Shown here: piece after piece, positions 34,408-45,237 of the stretch | Numbering within the stretch: position 1 is the first letter of the stretch | Layout of the letters: each line of letters opens with the position of its first letter | DNA from: Halomonas denitrificans | GTDB taxonomy: Bacteria; Pseudomonadota; Gammaproteobacteria; Xanthomonadales; Wenzhouxiangellaceae | NCBI GenBank assembly: GCA_019800895.1 | Contig: JAHVKF010000004.1 | Location: 62,001 to 126,000, forward strand | Direction of reading: 5' to 3' | DNA length: 64,000 bases | The notes under the pieces: model-generated | The model's database searches: none | Told to the model about the DNA's origin: nothing | Seen by the model: the letters and a program-made list of their open reading frames with translations, nothing else | Made by a program: the position numbers and the translations under genes

Positions 34408-37232
34408 AGGGCAGGGCACTCCGCGTCGCGGCGGCCCTCGAAGGACAAGGTGGATGATTCGCGCAGGGCGGCCAGCTGCGCCAGCGCGTCGATCCGGTGC
34501 GGGTCGGCGGGTTCCGGATGCACTCGAGCGACCGCGCACAACGCGAACGCTCGGGCATCGTCGTTGGCTGCAGGCTCGTCGAGCGCGGACAGCAGGCGAT
34601 CGGTCATCGTGGGGTCGGTCCGCACGCTCCCGGTCCCTCCGCCCGGCGGCCCGTCGAGCATCAGGCCGAGGGCAGAGAGGCGAAGCGTGACCGAGGGGTG
34701 CACGGCCACATCATCCGGCGCCTCGGCGGCCTCGGCCAGCAGTGCCAGGGCGCCGTCCGGGTCGCCGCTCTCGAGGCGGCCGCGCGCGATCCGCCAGCGC
34801 AGCATCTGGGCAACCGTCTGCCAGCGTGCGGGGGGCTCGAGCCGGGCCAGCTTCGCCCGAGCGACGTCCTCGGTCGCTTCCCGTCCCGACGCATCACCGG
34901 CCAGCGCGTGGCCGAGCAGTTCGAACTCCAGGGCCTGGATCACCGATCGCTCGGTCGGTCCCCACGCTTCCTCGAGAATCTCTCGAGCGTCCCGCGCGAT
35001 GTCCGCGGCCGGGCGGCCGCGGCCCAGAGCAAGCAGGGTACGGGCCCGGACCAGGTCGGTCAGGGCGCGTTCGGTCGGAAGGTCGGCGGCGTGCTGGATC
35101 GCACGCGCTTCGTCCAGGTAGCCGAGCGCGTCGTCGAAGCGGCCGTGCTGGCGCAAGGTGTCGCCCAGGGCATAGAGGGCGCGGGCCACCGAGGGATGAT
35201 CTTCCGGGTACACGTCACGGGCCAGGCGCACGGCCTCCTGATCGTGAGCAAGGGCCTCGTCGAGCCGACCGAGCTGCGCGGCGACGGCTGCCAGGTTGGA
35301 CAGGGTGCGGACCATCTTCGGGTCGCCACCGCCGAAGTGCGCCAGCTGCAGTTCGCGCTCGGCCTGCATGGCCCGGTAGGCGGAATCCATGTCGCCGCGG
35401 TTGTAGGCAAGTACGGCGCGGCTCGACAACAGGTTGATCCGGAGATCCGTCATCGGATCGTCGGCGGCGGCCAGCAGGGCCTCGAGACGTTCGAACGCCC
35501 GCTCCGCGTCCGCGGCTCGATTCTGACGCGCGTAGAGCGACGCATACAGACCCCAGGTCCGGGCGTGCAGCCGGATCGCGTCGGCGTCGCGGGCCTCGGG
35601 CAGCAGGCCCAGCACGCGTCCCAGCGCGGCCTCCTGAGCTTGATAATCGCCCTGGATACTGGCCAGAACGGCGCGCTCCAACCCCAGACGGGCACGCTGG
35701 ACATCGGGAAGATCGGGATGGCGGTCGAGCAGCCGGGACGCCCGCTCGAACATGGCATCGGCCTGCTCGTGCCAGCCCAGAGCGACTTCGACGTCGCCGA
35801 GGGTCGTCAGCAGTTCGACCCGCGTTCCGGGATCGAGCGACTCGTCGGTCTCGAGCTGTCGGCTTCCCTGGGCGAGCACGTCGCGGAGGTCGAGCTCCGC
35901 GCCGCCGGCCAGCCAGGGGTCGGCGGCGGTGAACATCGTCAGCAGGAACTCCTTGATGGTCTCGGCACGGGCCGCTTCGGCCGACGCTCGGACTGCCTCG
36001 GCCTGCGCCCGGACCGCCTGCCACGTGGCCACCCCCGATCCGGCGAGGATCGCGGCCAGCGCGAGGCCGCTGGCTGCCGCGGCCAGCCGGTTGCGCGCCA
36101 GCCAGCGGCCGATCCGGTAGCCGGTTCCGCCGTTTCTTGCGTCGACCGGGCGGTCGTGCTGCCACGCCGCCAGGTCGCGTTCGAGGGCTTCGGCGGACCG
36201 GTACCGCCGTGCGGGGTCGACGGCGGTGGCACGGGCGCAGATCGCCTCGAGATCGCCGCGCAGGCGAGCGGACGGATAGGGCACCTCGGGCCCTGCCGAC
36301 AGGGGGGCGATTTCCCGCGGCGGTGCCAGTCCGGCCAGCAGCCGCGTCACTTCTCCGCCGGTGCGCGGGTTGCGCCCGGTCAGCAGGCGAACCATCAGGA
36401 GACCGAGGCCGTGCACGTCGCTGGCCACGCCCGCCGCCTCGCCGGCGAGCTGCTCCGGTGACGCCCAGGCCGGTGAACAGCGCAGGAACGTCGGGCGCGG
36501 CGAGCGCGCGTCCGAGTCGAGCAGCCGCCCGATGCCGAAGTCGACCAGGCGAGCGCGCCCACGGCCGTCGACCAGCACGTTGCCCGGCTTGAGGTCTGCG
36601 TGGACGACCAGTCTCGAATGGGCGTAGGCCACCGCCTCGGCGACCTGGCGCAGCAGCTCGACCCGCACTTCCAGACTGGCTTCGGTTCGGTCGCACCAGG
36701 CATCGATGGGCTCGCCTTCGACGTACTCCATCGCGATGTAGGGCCAGCCCTGTTCGCTGAGCCCGCCGTCGATCAGGTGGACGATGCCGTGGTGGGACAG
36801 CCCGGCCAGAAGCCGGATCTCGCGTTCCAGGCTGCTGCGATGGGCCGGCCCGTCGACGGCGGCATGCAGCACCTTGAGCGCGACCCGACGCTCGTACCGA
36901 CCGTCGTCGCGTTCGGCCAGCACCACCGTGGCCATGCCGCCGCGCTCGATCTCCCCGACGATCCGCCAGGCATCGATTCGCTGGCCGGTCCAGTCCCTCG
37001 GCGGTGGGGGCCCGTCGCCCCGCGCCAGTTCGGCTGCAACCGCGTCGATCGTGCGGTCGACCAGCAGGGGTTCGGGCGTATCGTGCGCGGCGAGCAGGCG
37101 GTCCAGCCACTCGCGCACGTCGGGCGCCAGCTCCTGCCCGGCCAGCGTGTCCCGGCGGGCGGCCGGGTCGAGTTCGGCCAGGCGATCGAACCAGTCGGTG
37201 ACCTGCGACCAGTCGTCTTCAGTCAGCGCCAT
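34350..37232 (-). CDS. serine/threonine protein kinase with transmembrane helix and TPR-like C-terminus
   Basis: The 960-residue protein has a kinase domain with the Gly loop ERGGMATVVLAE, ATP-binding Lys in VALKVLH, catalytic loop VVHADLKPGNVLVD (HAD in place of HRD), and LVDFGIGRLL. One transmembrane helix near residue 400 (AAAASGLALAAILAGSGVA) follows. A long C-terminal helical region has TPR-like repeats (ARALYALGDTLRQHGRFDDALGYL). It overlaps the ECF sigma gene by 14 bases and the convergent beta-helix gene by 58. Such pairs are a known ECF-kinase module; the target is unknown. Confidence 0.88.
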   Translation of the reverse strand: MALTEDDWSQVTDWFDRLAELDPAARRDTLAGQELAPDVREWLDRLLAAHDTPEPLLVDRTIDAVAAELARGDGPPPPRDWTGQRIDAWRIVGEIERGGMATVVLAERDDGRYERRVALKVLHAAVDGPAHRSSLEREIRLLAGLSHHGIVHLIDGGLSEQGWPYIAMEYVEGEPIDAWCDRTEASLEVRVELLRQVAEAVAYAHSRLVVHADLKPGNVLVDGRGRARLVDFGIGRLLDSDARSPRPTFLRCSPAWASPEQLAGEAAGVASDVHGLGLLMVRLLTGRNPRTGGEVTRLLAGLAPPREIAPLSAGPEVPYPSARLRGDLEAICARATAVDPARRYRSAEALERDLAAWQHDRPVDARNGGTGYRIGRWLARNRLAAAASGLALAAILAGSGVATWQAVRAQAEAVRASAEAARAETIKEFLLTMFTAADPWLAGGAELDLRDVLAQGSRQLETDESLDPGTRVELLTTLGDVEVALGWHEQADAMFERASRLLDRHPDLPDVQRARLGLERAVLASIQGDYQAQEAALGRVLGLLPEARDADAIRLHARTWGLYASLYARQNRAADAERAFERLEALLAAADDPMTDLRINLLSSRAVLAYNRGDMDSAYRAMQAERELQLAHFGGGDPKMVRTLSNLAAVAAQLGRLDEALAHDQEAVRLARDVYPEDHPSVARALYALGDTLRQHGRFDDALGYLDEARAIQHAADLPTERALTDLVRARTLLALGRGRPAADIARDAREILEEAWGPTERSVIQALEFELLGHALAGDASGREATEDVARAKLARLEPPARWQTVAQMLRWRIARGRLESGDPDGALALLAEAAEAPDDVAVHPSVTLRLSALGLMLDGPPGGGTGSVRTDPTMTDRLLSALDEPAANDDARAFALCAVARVHPEPADPHRIDALAQLAALRESSTLSFEGRRDAECPALQSEPGPSKPSANTPASSS

Positions 37233-37806
37233 GGCCGGGCCTCCCGTCGTCGCGCACGGCCTGCAGGAAGGCCCGTGCACGCTGCCAGTCCCGCGTGGCC
37301 GTGCGCTCGGAAACGCCCAGACTCGCCGCGGCCTCCGGCACGCTCAGCCCGGCGAAGAAACGCAGCTCGACCAGCCGGGCCAGTCGCGGGTCCAGCGATT
37401 CGAGGCGGTCGAGAGCGCGATCGATCTCCAGCAGTTCCTCGGCGGTTCGAGTGCCGAGTTGCTCGAGATGGAAGTGTTCGAAGTCCGGGTCCGGCGTGCG
37501 CTTCGCCGCCGTCCGGTTCCGGATGTAGTCGACGAGGACCTGGCGGATGGCCATGGCGTAGGTGCCCAGGCACTGGCGGGTGTCGTTCCAGGCGCGGTCG
37601 CCGCCGAGCTTGAGCCACGCCTCGTGGACCAGGACCGTGGTGTTCAGGGTGCGGCTGGGGTTGCGACCGCGTTCGCGCCGGGCGATCGAGCGCAACGCCT
37701 CGTAGACGGTCTCGAGCTCGATCGCGGACGGATGCCGCCCGGCGCCGGCGGGCGGGTCGCTGTCGCGTGCCGTGTCCGAAGGTCTGCCGCTTTGTCTCTC
37801 GCTCAT
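37219..37806 (-). CDS. ECF-type sigma factor (TIGR02999-like)
   Basis: The 195-residue protein has region 2 (LVHEAWLKLGGDRAWND, AIRQVLVDYIRNRTAAKR) and region 4 (LVELRFFAGLSVPEAAASLGVSERTATRDWQRARAFLQ) of an ECF sigma factor. The long region 2 with the RNRTAAKR element fits the ECF-like group TIGR02999. It is translated together with the downstream kinase, which probably controls its activity by phosphorylation. Its target promoters are not evident in the window. Confidence 0.9.
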   Translation of the reverse strand: MSERQSGRPSDTARDSDPPAGAGRHPSAIELETVYEALRSIARRERGRNPSRTLNTTVLVHEAWLKLGGDRAWNDTRQCLGTYAMAIRQVLVDYIRNRTAAKRTPDPDFEHFHLEQLGTRTAEELLEIDRALDRLESLDPRLARLVELRFFAGLSVPEAAASLGVSERTATRDWQRARAFLQAVRDDGRPGHGAD

Positions 37807-37871
37807 TGCACCTGACCGCCGGAATGCCCTCGCGATCAGTGTGTGCCGACCCCGGCCGGCGCGTCAAGGCG

Positions 37872-40634
37872 TCAGGCGAGCGCCCGGAGTTTCTCGATCT
37901 GGGCTTCGAGTTCGGCCACCTTCTGGCCATGATCGGCGAGGCGCTGGCGCTCCTTGTCGACGACCTCGGCCGGCGCGTTGCCGACAAAGCGTTCGTTGGC
38001 CAGCTTCTTCTCGGCGACCTGCAGGCCCTTCCTCTCCCGCTCGAGCTGCTTTTCCAGACGTGCGATCTCTTCGCCCATGTCGACCAGGCCCGCCAGTGGG
38101 ATGAGCAGGCGCATCTCGCCGGCCAGCTGCACGGCGCAGTCGGCGGTATCGCGATCGTCGCTCACCGCATCGATCGTCTCCAGCCGCGCGAGCCTGCGGA
38201 TCAGGCCGTCGAACCGCTCGATCCGGTCGAGGTCCGCGTCGGTCGCGTTCTGGACCAGCAGCGGCATCGGCTTGCCGGCCGCCAGGCCCAGCTCGGTGCG
38301 CGCCGAGCGAACCGCACCGACCGCCTGCTTGAGCCACTCGGCGTCGGCCTCGGCGGCTTCGTCCACGGCGCCCGCCGAGGGCCAGGCCGCGCCGGCGAGA
38401 AACGCCTCGTCGATGGCGAGCGGCCCGCGCAGCTTCTGCCAGATCTCCTCGGTAACGAACGGCACGAAGGGGTGGAGCAGGCGGAGCAGGGCGTCGAGCA
38501 CCTCGGCCAGCGTCCGCCGCGTGCCGGCGGCGGTCGCCGGGTCGGCATCGTCGGCCAGCGCCGGCTTGGCCAGTTCCAGGTACCAGTCGCAGAACTGGTG
38601 CCAGGTGAATTCGTAGAGCGCCTGGGCGGTGAGATCGAAGCGGTAATCGTCGAGAGCGCGATCGACCTGTTCGATCGTGCGCGCCAGGCTGGAGCGGATC
38701 CAGCGCGAGATCACGTCGTCGGCAGGTGCGTCGGGCAGGGCGTCGTCGCCGATGTTCATGAAAACGAAGCGCGAGGCGTTCCAGAGCTTGTTGAGGAAGT
38801 TGCGGTACCCCTCGCAGCGCGACAGGTCGAACTTGATGTCGCGGCCGTGGCCGGCCAGCGCGGCGAAGGTGAAACGCAGCGCATCGGCGCCGAAGGCGGG
38901 AATGCCGTCCGGGAATTCCTCGCGCGTGTGCTTCTCGATCGCCTTCTTCATCTGCGGCTGCATCAGCGCGGCGGTGCGCTTGGCGACCAGGTCGTCGAGA
39001 CCGATGCCGTCGATCAGGTCGATGGGATCGAGTACGTTGCCCTTCGACTTCGACATCTTCTGGCCGTCGCGGTCGCGGATCAGCCCGGTGATGTAGACCT
39101 GCTCGAACGGCACCTTGCCGGTGAAGTGACCGGTCATCATGATCATCCGGGCCACCCAGAAGAAGATGATGTCGAAGCCGGTGACCAGCACCGAGCTCGG
39201 CAGGTAGCGGTCGTAGCCCTCGGACGCCATCCGTTCCGCGTCCGGCCAGCCCAGCGTCGAGTGCGCCCACAGCGCCGACGAGAACCAGGTCTCGAGCACG
39301 TCCGGGTCCTGGGACAGCGCCACGCCGTCGGCGATACCGTGCTTCTCGCGCACCTCCGCTTCGCTGCGACCGACGTAGACGTTGCCGTGCTCGTCGTGCC
39401 AGGCCGGAATGCGGTGGCCCCACCACAACTGCCGCGAGATGCACCAGTCCTGGAGGTTCTCCATCCAGTGGCGATAGGTGTTGATCCAGTTGCCGGGCAC
39501 GAACTCGACGTCGCCGCGTTCGACCGTGTCCAGGCCGAGCTTGCCGAGCGAGTCCATCTTCACGAACCACTGGTCGGTCAGGTAGGGCTCGATGACCTGC
39601 CCGGATCGATCACCGCGTGGGACGACCATGGCGTGCGGCTTCTCCTCGACCAGCAAGCCGCGGGTCCTGAGATCATCGACGATGCGCTTGCGTGCGTCGA
39701 AGCGATCGAGCCCCCGATAGACCTCCGGCGCGTGGTCGTTGATCCGGGCCTCCGGGGTGAAGATGTTGATCGGCTCGAAGTCGTGACGCGCGCCGACGTC
39801 CCAGTCGTTGAAATCGTGGGCCGGCGTGATCTTGACGCAACCGGTACCGAACTCCGGGTCGACGTAGTCGTCGGCCACCACCGGAATCTCGCGCTCGGTC
39901 AGCGGCAGTCTGACGGTCTTGCCGACCAGGTCCGTGTAGCGCTCGTCGTCGGGGTGGACCGCGACGCAGACGTCGCCGAGCATGGTTTCCGGGCGCGTCG
40001 TCGCCACGATCACGTCGCCCTGGCCGTCGGTCCGCGGGTAGCGGATGGACCACAGCTTGCCCTGCTCGTCGCTGTTGACCACCTCGAGATCCGAGATCGC
40101 GGTCTTCAGCACCGGGTCCCAGTTGACGAGTCGCGGCCCCCGGTAGATCAGACCCTCGTCGTGCAGCCGGACGAAGGTCTCGATGACCGCTTCGGACAGG
40201 TCGTCGTCCATCGTGAAACGTTCTCGCGACCAGTCGGCCGAGGCGCCGAGCCGACGCATCTGGCCGGTAATCGTCGAACCCGATTCCTGCTTCCACTGCC
40301 AGACCCGGTCGATGAACTGCTGGCGGCTGTAGTCGTCGCGCTTGCCGCCCTCGGCCTCGATCTGGCGGGTCACCACCATCTCCGTGGCGATGCCGGCATG
40401 ATCGACGCCGACCTGCCAGAGCGTGTCGAAGCCCTTCATGCGATGGACGCGGATCAGGCAGTCCATCAGCGTGTGCTGGAAGGCGTGCCCCATGTGCAGG
40501 GTGCCGGTGACGTTCGGCGGCGGCAGCAGGATGGTGTACGGCGCGCCTTCGCCGGACGGCCGGAAGCAGCCGGCGTCTTCCCAGGTCGGGTACCAGCGGG
40601 ATTCGATTCTGTCGGGGTCGTAGGTCTTGTCCAT
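37872..40634 (-). CDS. valS: valyl-tRNA synthetase
   Basis: This class I synthetase charges tRNA-Val and edits threonine. The 920-residue protein has the HIGH-type motif [19 protein letters not shown] near residue 34, the editing domain ([15 protein letters not shown]), the KMSKS motif in [13 protein letters not shown], an anticodon-binding domain, and a C-terminal coiled-coil (residues about 855-918). It follows holC and pepA in the usual order. Confidence 0.98.
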   Translation of the reverse strand: MDKTYDPDRIESRWYPTWEDAGCFRPSGEGAPYTILLPPPNVTGTLHMGHAFQHTLMDCLIRVHRMKGFDTLWQVGVDHAGIATEMVVTRQIEAEGGKRDDYSRQQFIDRVWQWKQESGSTITGQMRRLGASADWSRERFTMDDDLSEAVIETFVRLHDEGLIYRGPRLVNWDPVLKTAISDLEVVNSDEQGKLWSIRYPRTDGQGDVIVATTRPETMLGDVCVAVHPDDERYTDLVGKTVRLPLTEREIPVVADDYVDPEFGTGCVKITPAHDFNDWDVGARHDFEPINIFTPEARINDHAPEVYRGLDRFDARKRIVDDLRTRGLLVEEKPHAMVVPRGDRSGQVIEPYLTDQWFVKMDSLGKLGLDTVERGDVEFVPGNWINTYRHWMENLQDWCISRQLWWGHRIPAWHDEHGNVYVGRSEAEVREKHGIADGVALSQDPDVLETWFSSALWAHSTLGWPDAERMASEGYDRYLPSSVLVTGFDIIFFWVARMIMMTGHFTGKVPFEQVYITGLIRDRDGQKMSKSKGNVLDPIDLIDGIGLDDLVAKRTAALMQPQMKKAIEKHTREEFPDGIPAFGADALRFTFAALAGHGRDIKFDLSRCEGYRNFLNKLWNASRFVFMNIGDDALPDAPADDVISRWIRSSLARTIEQVDRALDDYRFDLTAQALYEFTWHQFCDWYLELAKPALADDADPATAAGTRRTLAEVLDALLRLLHPFVPFVTEEIWQKLRGPLAIDEAFLAGAAWPSAGAVDEAAEADAEWLKQAVGAVRSARTELGLAAGKPMPLLVQNATDADLDRIERFDGLIRRLARLETIDAVSDDRDTADCAVQLAGEMRLLIPLAGLVDMGEEIARLEKQLERERKGLQVAEKKLANERFVGNAPAEVVDKERQRLADHGQKVAELEAQIEKLRALA

Positions 40635-40798
40635 GGCGCATTGCGTCGGAACCGGGCCGACGGACGGCCAGCGATCCCGGTTCGGGTCCGGTCGATGAGC
40701 AGGGCGCCCATGGTACTGCGAGCGGCGCCCGGGCGGGCGCCCGGGAGGCCCGGAGCGGCCCGCGATCCGCCGCTTCGAGCCGCGCCGGCCGCGGCGCT

Positions 40799-41200
40799 CT
40801 ACTTCAGCACGTGGTGGTGCAGATCGGCACCTGCACGCTGCCAGTCCTTCCAGCGCCGGCGCAGGCGTGGTCGGGCGTCCTCGTCGGCGGGGACCAGTTC
40901 GAGCACACGCTCGTACCGGCCCTTAGGCAGGGGAGCTGCCGGATCCAGGTTGATCAGCAGCGCGGCGCGTTCGGGCGCCTGTTCGACCAGCCGGATCGGC
41001 GCCTGCGGATCGTCGAGGCCGTGCGGCAGGAAGCGTCCGCGCGGCTTCTGCCACAGCCGCTCGTCGAGTTCCGCCAGGGCCCTGCGCGGGCCGACGACGG
41101 CGATGTCATTCAGCGCGGGCCAGGCCTTGCCGACCAGCACCGCGGCCACGTCCAGCGGATCCTGGAAGCGGCCGGACAGCTCGTAGAAATCGACGCGCAT
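40799..41200 (-). CDS. holC: DNA polymerase III chi subunit
   Basis: HolC links the clamp loader to SSB through the psi subunit. The 133-residue protein begins [12 protein letters not shown], has [14 protein letters not shown] and [13 protein letters not shown], and ends with [16 protein letters not shown]. The gene lies between pepA and valS, the classical gammaproteobacterial arrangement. Twenty bases separate it from pepA, so the two are probably co-transcribed. Confidence 0.9.
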   Translation of the reverse strand: MRVDFYELSGRFQDPLDVAAVLVGKAWPALNDIAVVGPRRALAELDERLWQKPRGRFLPHGLDDPQAPIRLVEQAPERAALLINLDPAAPLPKGRYERVLELVPADEDARPRLRRRWKDWQRAGADLHHHVLK

Positions 41201-41219
41201 CGGGACGCCCGGCGCTCGA

Positions 41220-42707
41220 TCAGCCGGCGCGGTCCATCAACCAGCGGGTCAGCAGGCCGACCGGCCGGCCGGTCGCCGATTCCGGTTTGCCCCACTGCCA
41301 GGCCGAACCGGCGATGTCGATATGGGCCCAGCGCGTTCCCTCGGTGAAGCGCGACAGGAAGCAGCCGGCCGTGATCGACCCGGCCGGCATGCCGCCGACG
41401 TTCTTCATGTCGGCGAACGGCGTCTCGATCTGCTTCTGGTATTCGTCCCACAGCGGAAGTCGCCAGCCGCGGTCGGCCGCCTCGATGCCGGCCGCCAGCA
41501 ATTCTTCGGCCAGCTCGTCGTCCTGGGTCATGATGCCGCTGGCGTGATGGCCCAGCGCGACCACGCAGGCACCGGTCAGGGTGGCGATGTCGACCATCGC
41601 GACCGGTTCGCTGTTCCGCGCCGTCCAGGTCAGGGCATCGGCCAGGATCATCCGACCTTCCGCGTCCGTGTTGTGGACCTCGACGGTCTGCCCCGACATC
41701 GTGGTGATCACGTCGCCCGGCCGGTAGGCCGCGCCGTCGGGCATGTTCTCCACCGCCGCGACCACGCCGTCGACGTTCAGCGGCAGCTTCATGCGGGCGA
41801 CCGCTTCCAGCGCGCCGATGGTGGTCGCCGCGCCGCACATGTCGAACTTCATCTGCTCCATCAGGTCGCGCGGCTTGATCGAGATGCCGCCCGTGTCGAA
41901 GGTCACCCCCTTGCCGACCAGGGCGTAGGGCTTGCCCTCGCCGCCACGCCAGCGCAACCGGATCAGGCGCGGACGATTGGCGCTGCCCTTGCCCACGGCC
42001 ATCAGGGCGTGCATGCCGAGCTCGGTCATGCGGTGCTCGTCGAGCACCTCGACCTCGAGTCCGTCGATCTCGTCGGCCAGCGATTCGGCGTGCTCGGCGA
42101 GATAGGCGGGTGTGCAGATGTTCGGCGGCAGGTCGCCGAGGTGGCGCGCCGTCCGGACGCCGGCATTGATCGCGTCGGCGCGCTCGAGCGCGTCGGTGAC
42201 ACCGTCGGCTTCGGGCAGCGAGACGCGTTCGGTCGGTGGCGCGTCCTCGGGCTTCGGCTTGCGGGTCTGGGTATAGATGTAGTCGCCGTTGTCGAGACCC
42301 AGCGCGACCTGCTGGCTTTTCCACGCCGCATCGCGGCCGTCCACCTCGACCCACGGAAGCAGGCAATGCGCACTCCGGGCGTGCGTGCTGCGCAGGGCTT
42401 GCCCGGCGGCCCGGGCAACCGCTGCGAAACCGCTCTCGCTCCACTTGTCGTGCTTGCCGAGGCCGATCACGACCAGACGCTTCGCGCCCAGTCCGGCCGG
42501 TTCGTGCAGCACCAGGCTCCGGCCTGGCACCGGCGGCAGTTCCTCGGCCTTGCGCAGCCGTTCGAGCAGTCCGCCGGTCGCGTCGTCGATCGGCGTGGCC
42601 CAGCCCGGGAGCGCCTGCTTCGCGAACAGGCCGATGACGAGCGCGTCGGTCTCGAGGGTGACGGCGTCGGCGTCGGTCGACGAAAACTGGATACGATTGG
42701 AAGTCAT
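41220..42707 (-). CDS. pepA: leucyl aminopeptidase
   Basis: This cytosolic metallopeptidase (M17) removes N-terminal residues, and homologues also bind DNA at Xer sites. The 495-residue protein has an N-terminal macro-like domain and catalytic domain with GKGVTFDTGGISIKP, the signature NTDAEGRMILADAL, and the C-terminal TRWAHIDIAGSAW. The ATG at 42707 has the ribosome site AAGGA nearby. A TACAAT box at 42865-42870 on this strand could be its promoter. Confidence 0.97.
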   Translation of the reverse strand: MTSNRIQFSSTDADAVTLETDALVIGLFAKQALPGWATPIDDATGGLLERLRKAEELPPVPGRSLVLHEPAGLGAKRLVVIGLGKHDKWSESGFAAVARAAGQALRSTHARSAHCLLPWVEVDGRDAAWKSQQVALGLDNGDYIYTQTRKPKPEDAPPTERVSLPEADGVTDALERADAINAGVRTARHLGDLPPNICTPAYLAEHAESLADEIDGLEVEVLDEHRMTELGMHALMAVGKGSANRPRLIRLRWRGGEGKPYALVGKGVTFDTGGISIKPRDLMEQMKFDMCGAATTIGALEAVARMKLPLNVDGVVAAVENMPDGAAYRPGDVITTMSGQTVEVHNTDAEGRMILADALTWTARNSEPVAMVDIATLTGACVVALGHHASGIMTQDDELAEELLAAGIEAADRGWRLPLWDEYQKQIETPFADMKNVGGMPAGSITAGCFLSRFTEGTRWAHIDIAGSAWQWGKPESATGRPVGLLTRWLMDRAG

Positions 42708-43031
42708 GCGTGGAATCCTTTTTGACGTTCGGGGCGTGCGGAGCGCGAGCGATCGCGACCGGATCGTCGTGCGGCCGGCGCGGCCGGTGCGCCGGAACGA
42801 CGGCTGCGCTGCACCGGAGCGATGCGTCGGGCGGCGTCCGGCTGCGCACGCGGGACAAGCGGCCATTGTACCCTTGAGGGCCGTGCCCGCTGTCGGCATC
42901 CCATCGCGCAGGTCCGAGCCCCGATGTTCATCACGAAGCCCATCTCGATGTACGGATCGGTGGCCGTTCGGATGATCCTGCGATCGACGGTCCCGTCGAT
43001 CGTCCTGCCGATCGTGCCGTTACCGCGCTGA
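42708..43031. other. divergent intergenic region between pepA and lptF
   Basis: This 324-base gap separates the divergent pepA and lptF genes. It holds a TACAAT box on the minus strand (42865-42870) as the best promoter candidate for pepA. No open frame with convincing codon usage was seen, and no convincing promoter for lptF. Confidence 0.5.
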
Positions 43032-44144
43032 ATGGCCTCCTTGGCGCCCGGTTCGACGCTCCCGGTCGGCTCGTCACCGACGCTGTCGCGCTACCTGCTG
43101 CGGATGAGTGCCGGCGCGGCCCTGGCGACCCTTGCGGTCCTGCTCGGGGTGACGCTGGCGCTGTTCCTGGCCGAACTGCTCGGCCAGGTGGCCGACGGCG
43201 AGGCGGCTTCACGCACGGTCTTCGTCCTGCTGGCGCTGCGTGTCCCGGAGGCGCTGCAGCTGGTCGGTCCCCTGGCGCTGATGCTGGGTCTGCTGATGAC
43301 GCTGGCCCAATCGGCCGCCGGCGGTGAGCTTGGCGTGATGAGGGCCTCCGGTCTGCCGCCCGGCCGCTTGCTGACGCCATTGGTTGTCCTGACCGCGCTG
43401 TGGGCGGCGTTGCTGCTTCTCGTCGCCGGGTGGGCGGCGCCGTGGACCGCGCGCGAAGCGGCCCGGCTGGACCAGCGGCTGGCCGAAGAAATCCTGCTGT
43501 CCGGAATTCGGCCGGGCCAGTTCCAGACCCTGGGCGGCGGGGCGCTGAACGTGTTCGTCGAAACCGCCGATCCGCGCACCGCCGCACTGACCGGCGTCTT
43601 CATCCATCGCGCCGGCGAGGACCGGATCGAGGTCATTCGCGCCGCCCGTGGCGAGCTGACCGTCGACGAGCGAAGCGGCGTTCGGCTGCTGTCCCTGTTC
43701 GACGGAGTGCACCTGACCCATCCGTCCTCCGGCAGCGGGCTCCCGCTGCGCCGCATCGAGTTCGCCCGGAACCAGTTCGAAGTGCCGCTGCCGACGCGCC
43801 AGCGCGACGACGACCCGATCCGACAGCGATCGACGATCGATCTGCTCGATGATGCGCTCGTCGCACGCGACGACGAGGCCAGGCGTGAATTGCACTGGCG
43901 GCTGGCGCCCCCGGTTGCGGCGCTGCTGCTCGCGCTCCTGGTGCTGCCCGTGGCCGTTTCGCCGCCGCGCGGCGGCCGTTCCGGGGTCGTGGTGCCGGCA
44001 CTGGTGGTCTATCTGGTCTACACCAACGCGCTGAACCTGGTCCTGGGCCGTGCCGACCTGGATCCGGCCGTCGCCTGGGCGGTGCATGGTTCGGTCGGCG
44101 TGGTCGCGATCGCTGCGGCGTTGTGGTGGAGGTCCAGGTGGTAG
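43032..44144 (+). CDS. lptF: LPS export ABC transporter permease LptF
   Basis: LptF and LptG form the inner-membrane channel that extracts lipopolysaccharide for the Lpt bridge. The 370-residue protein has the N-terminal SRYLLRMSAGAALATLAVLLGVTLALF, three further membrane segments around residues 75-140, a periplasmic beta-jellyroll, and three C-terminal helices (LHWRLAPPVAALLLALLVLPVA). The position next to pepA and before lptG is the normal gammaproteobacterial order. Confidence 0.95.
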   Translation: MASLAPGSTLPVGSSPTLSRYLLRMSAGAALATLAVLLGVTLALFLAELLGQVADGEAASRTVFVLLALRVPEALQLVGPLALMLGLLMTLAQSAAGGELGVMRASGLPPGRLLTPLVVLTALWAALLLLVAGWAAPWTAREAARLDQRLAEEILLSGIRPGQFQTLGGGALNVFVETADPRTAALTGVFIHRAGEDRIEVIRAARGELTVDERSGVRLLSLFDGVHLTHPSSGSGLPLRRIEFARNQFEVPLPTRQRDDDPIRQRSTIDLLDDALVARDDEARRELHWRLAPPVAALLLALLVLPVAVSPPRGGRSGVVVPALVVYLVYTNALNLVLGRADLDPAVAWAVHGSVGVVAIAAALWWRSRW

Positions 44145-45220
44145 CCGCGCCGCCGGCGCCCCGGCTGACTCGCTACCTGCTCACCGCCACGCTGGGTGGC
44201 GTGCTCTCGGTCAGCGCTCTGCTCGTCGGGTTGTACGCCGGGATCGACGTGGTCCGCGAAGCCGGCGATCTTCAGCAGGACTACGGCGTGCCCGAGATGC
44301 TGGTGTTCATCGCCCGGACCCTGCCGACCCGGGTCTACGACATCTTCCCCTTCGCCGCACTGATCGGGGTCCTGGTCGGGCTGGGCCGGCTGGCGTCGGG
44401 CCGGGAACTCGTGGCGATGCGCGCGGCGGGCTTCGATCGCGGCGGCATCGCATCGCGTGTCGTCGCCGGGGCGCTGCTGGCCACGCTGGCCGTGGTCGCG
44501 ATGGCCGAGCTGGCCGTGCCGGGGCTGGAGACCGAAGCCAGGGTCGCTCGCGAACAGGCCCGCAGCGGAAGCGTCGGTGCGGCGTCCGGCGAAGGCCTCT
44601 GGTTGCGTGACGGGCCGCGCATGGTCCGCGTGGGCCTGGTGACCTGGGGGCCGGACGATACGGTGGACCTGACCGACCTGGATATCTACGCCTTCCACCC
44701 GGAAGGCGACGGTGGCCAATTGATCCGCGCCCGATCGGCGCGCCACGACGGTGGCCGGTGGCAGCTGCGGCGGGTCCTACGGGTTGGACTCACCGACGGG
44801 GCCATGGAACGCCTCGACCACCTCGCGCTGGACTCGCGCCTCGACCCCGACGTGTTCGATGCCCTCGCCACCCGACCGCGCCTTCTGCCGATGGCCGACA
44901 TCCTGCGCATCGAGGACTACCTCGATCGCAACGGGCTGGACACGCGGACCTACCGGGAAGCGTTCTGGCGACGCGCGCTGTACCCGGCCAACCTGCTGGC
45001 GATGATCCTGGTCGGCTTGCCGCTGCTGTTCCGTCCCGGCCGGAGCGCATCGACGGCAACGCACGTGTTCGCCGGCGTCGCGCTCGGCGTCGGCTTCGTC
45101 GTCGTACAGCGAATCAGCCTGGGCCTGGCACCCGTGCTGCCGCTCCCGCTGGGACTGACCCACGCGCTGCCGGCGCTGTTGTTCGGTGCGGTCGGCATCG
45201 TCATCCTTCGTCGGGGCTGA
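44123..45220 (+). CDS. lptG: LPS export ABC transporter permease LptG
   Basis: The 365-residue protein has the same layout as LptF: RLTRYLLTATLGGVLSVSALLVGL, then helices with VYDIFPFAALIGVLVGLGRLASG, a periplasmic jellyroll, and three C-terminal helices (PANLLAMILVGLPLLF, HVFAGVALGVGFVVVQRI). The start is one of the GTG codons at 44123, 44126 or 44138, inside the end of lptF, so translation is coupled. Confidence 0.95.
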   Translation: MVEVQVVAAPPAPRLTRYLLTATLGGVLSVSALLVGLYAGIDVVREAGDLQQDYGVPEMLVFIARTLPTRVYDIFPFAALIGVLVGLGRLASGRELVAMRAAGFDRGGIASRVVAGALLATLAVVAMAELAVPGLETEARVAREQARSGSVGAASGEGLWLRDGPRMVRVGLVTWGPDDTVDLTDLDIYAFHPEGDGGQLIRARSARHDGGRWQLRRVLRVGLTDGAMERLDHLALDSRLDPDVFDALATRPRLLPMADILRIEDYLDRNGLDTRTYREAFWRRALYPANLLAMILVGLPLLFRPGRSASTATHVFAGVALGVGFVVVQRISLGLAPVLPLPLGLTHALPALLFGAVGIVILRRG

Positions 45221-45237
45221 CCGCGCTCACCCCGCAT

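Noticed and set aside
42822-43031. A 69-codon open frame ending directly before lptF.
   Set aside because: No ribosome site, no recognisable features, and unusual composition for this genome; more likely promoter DNA.
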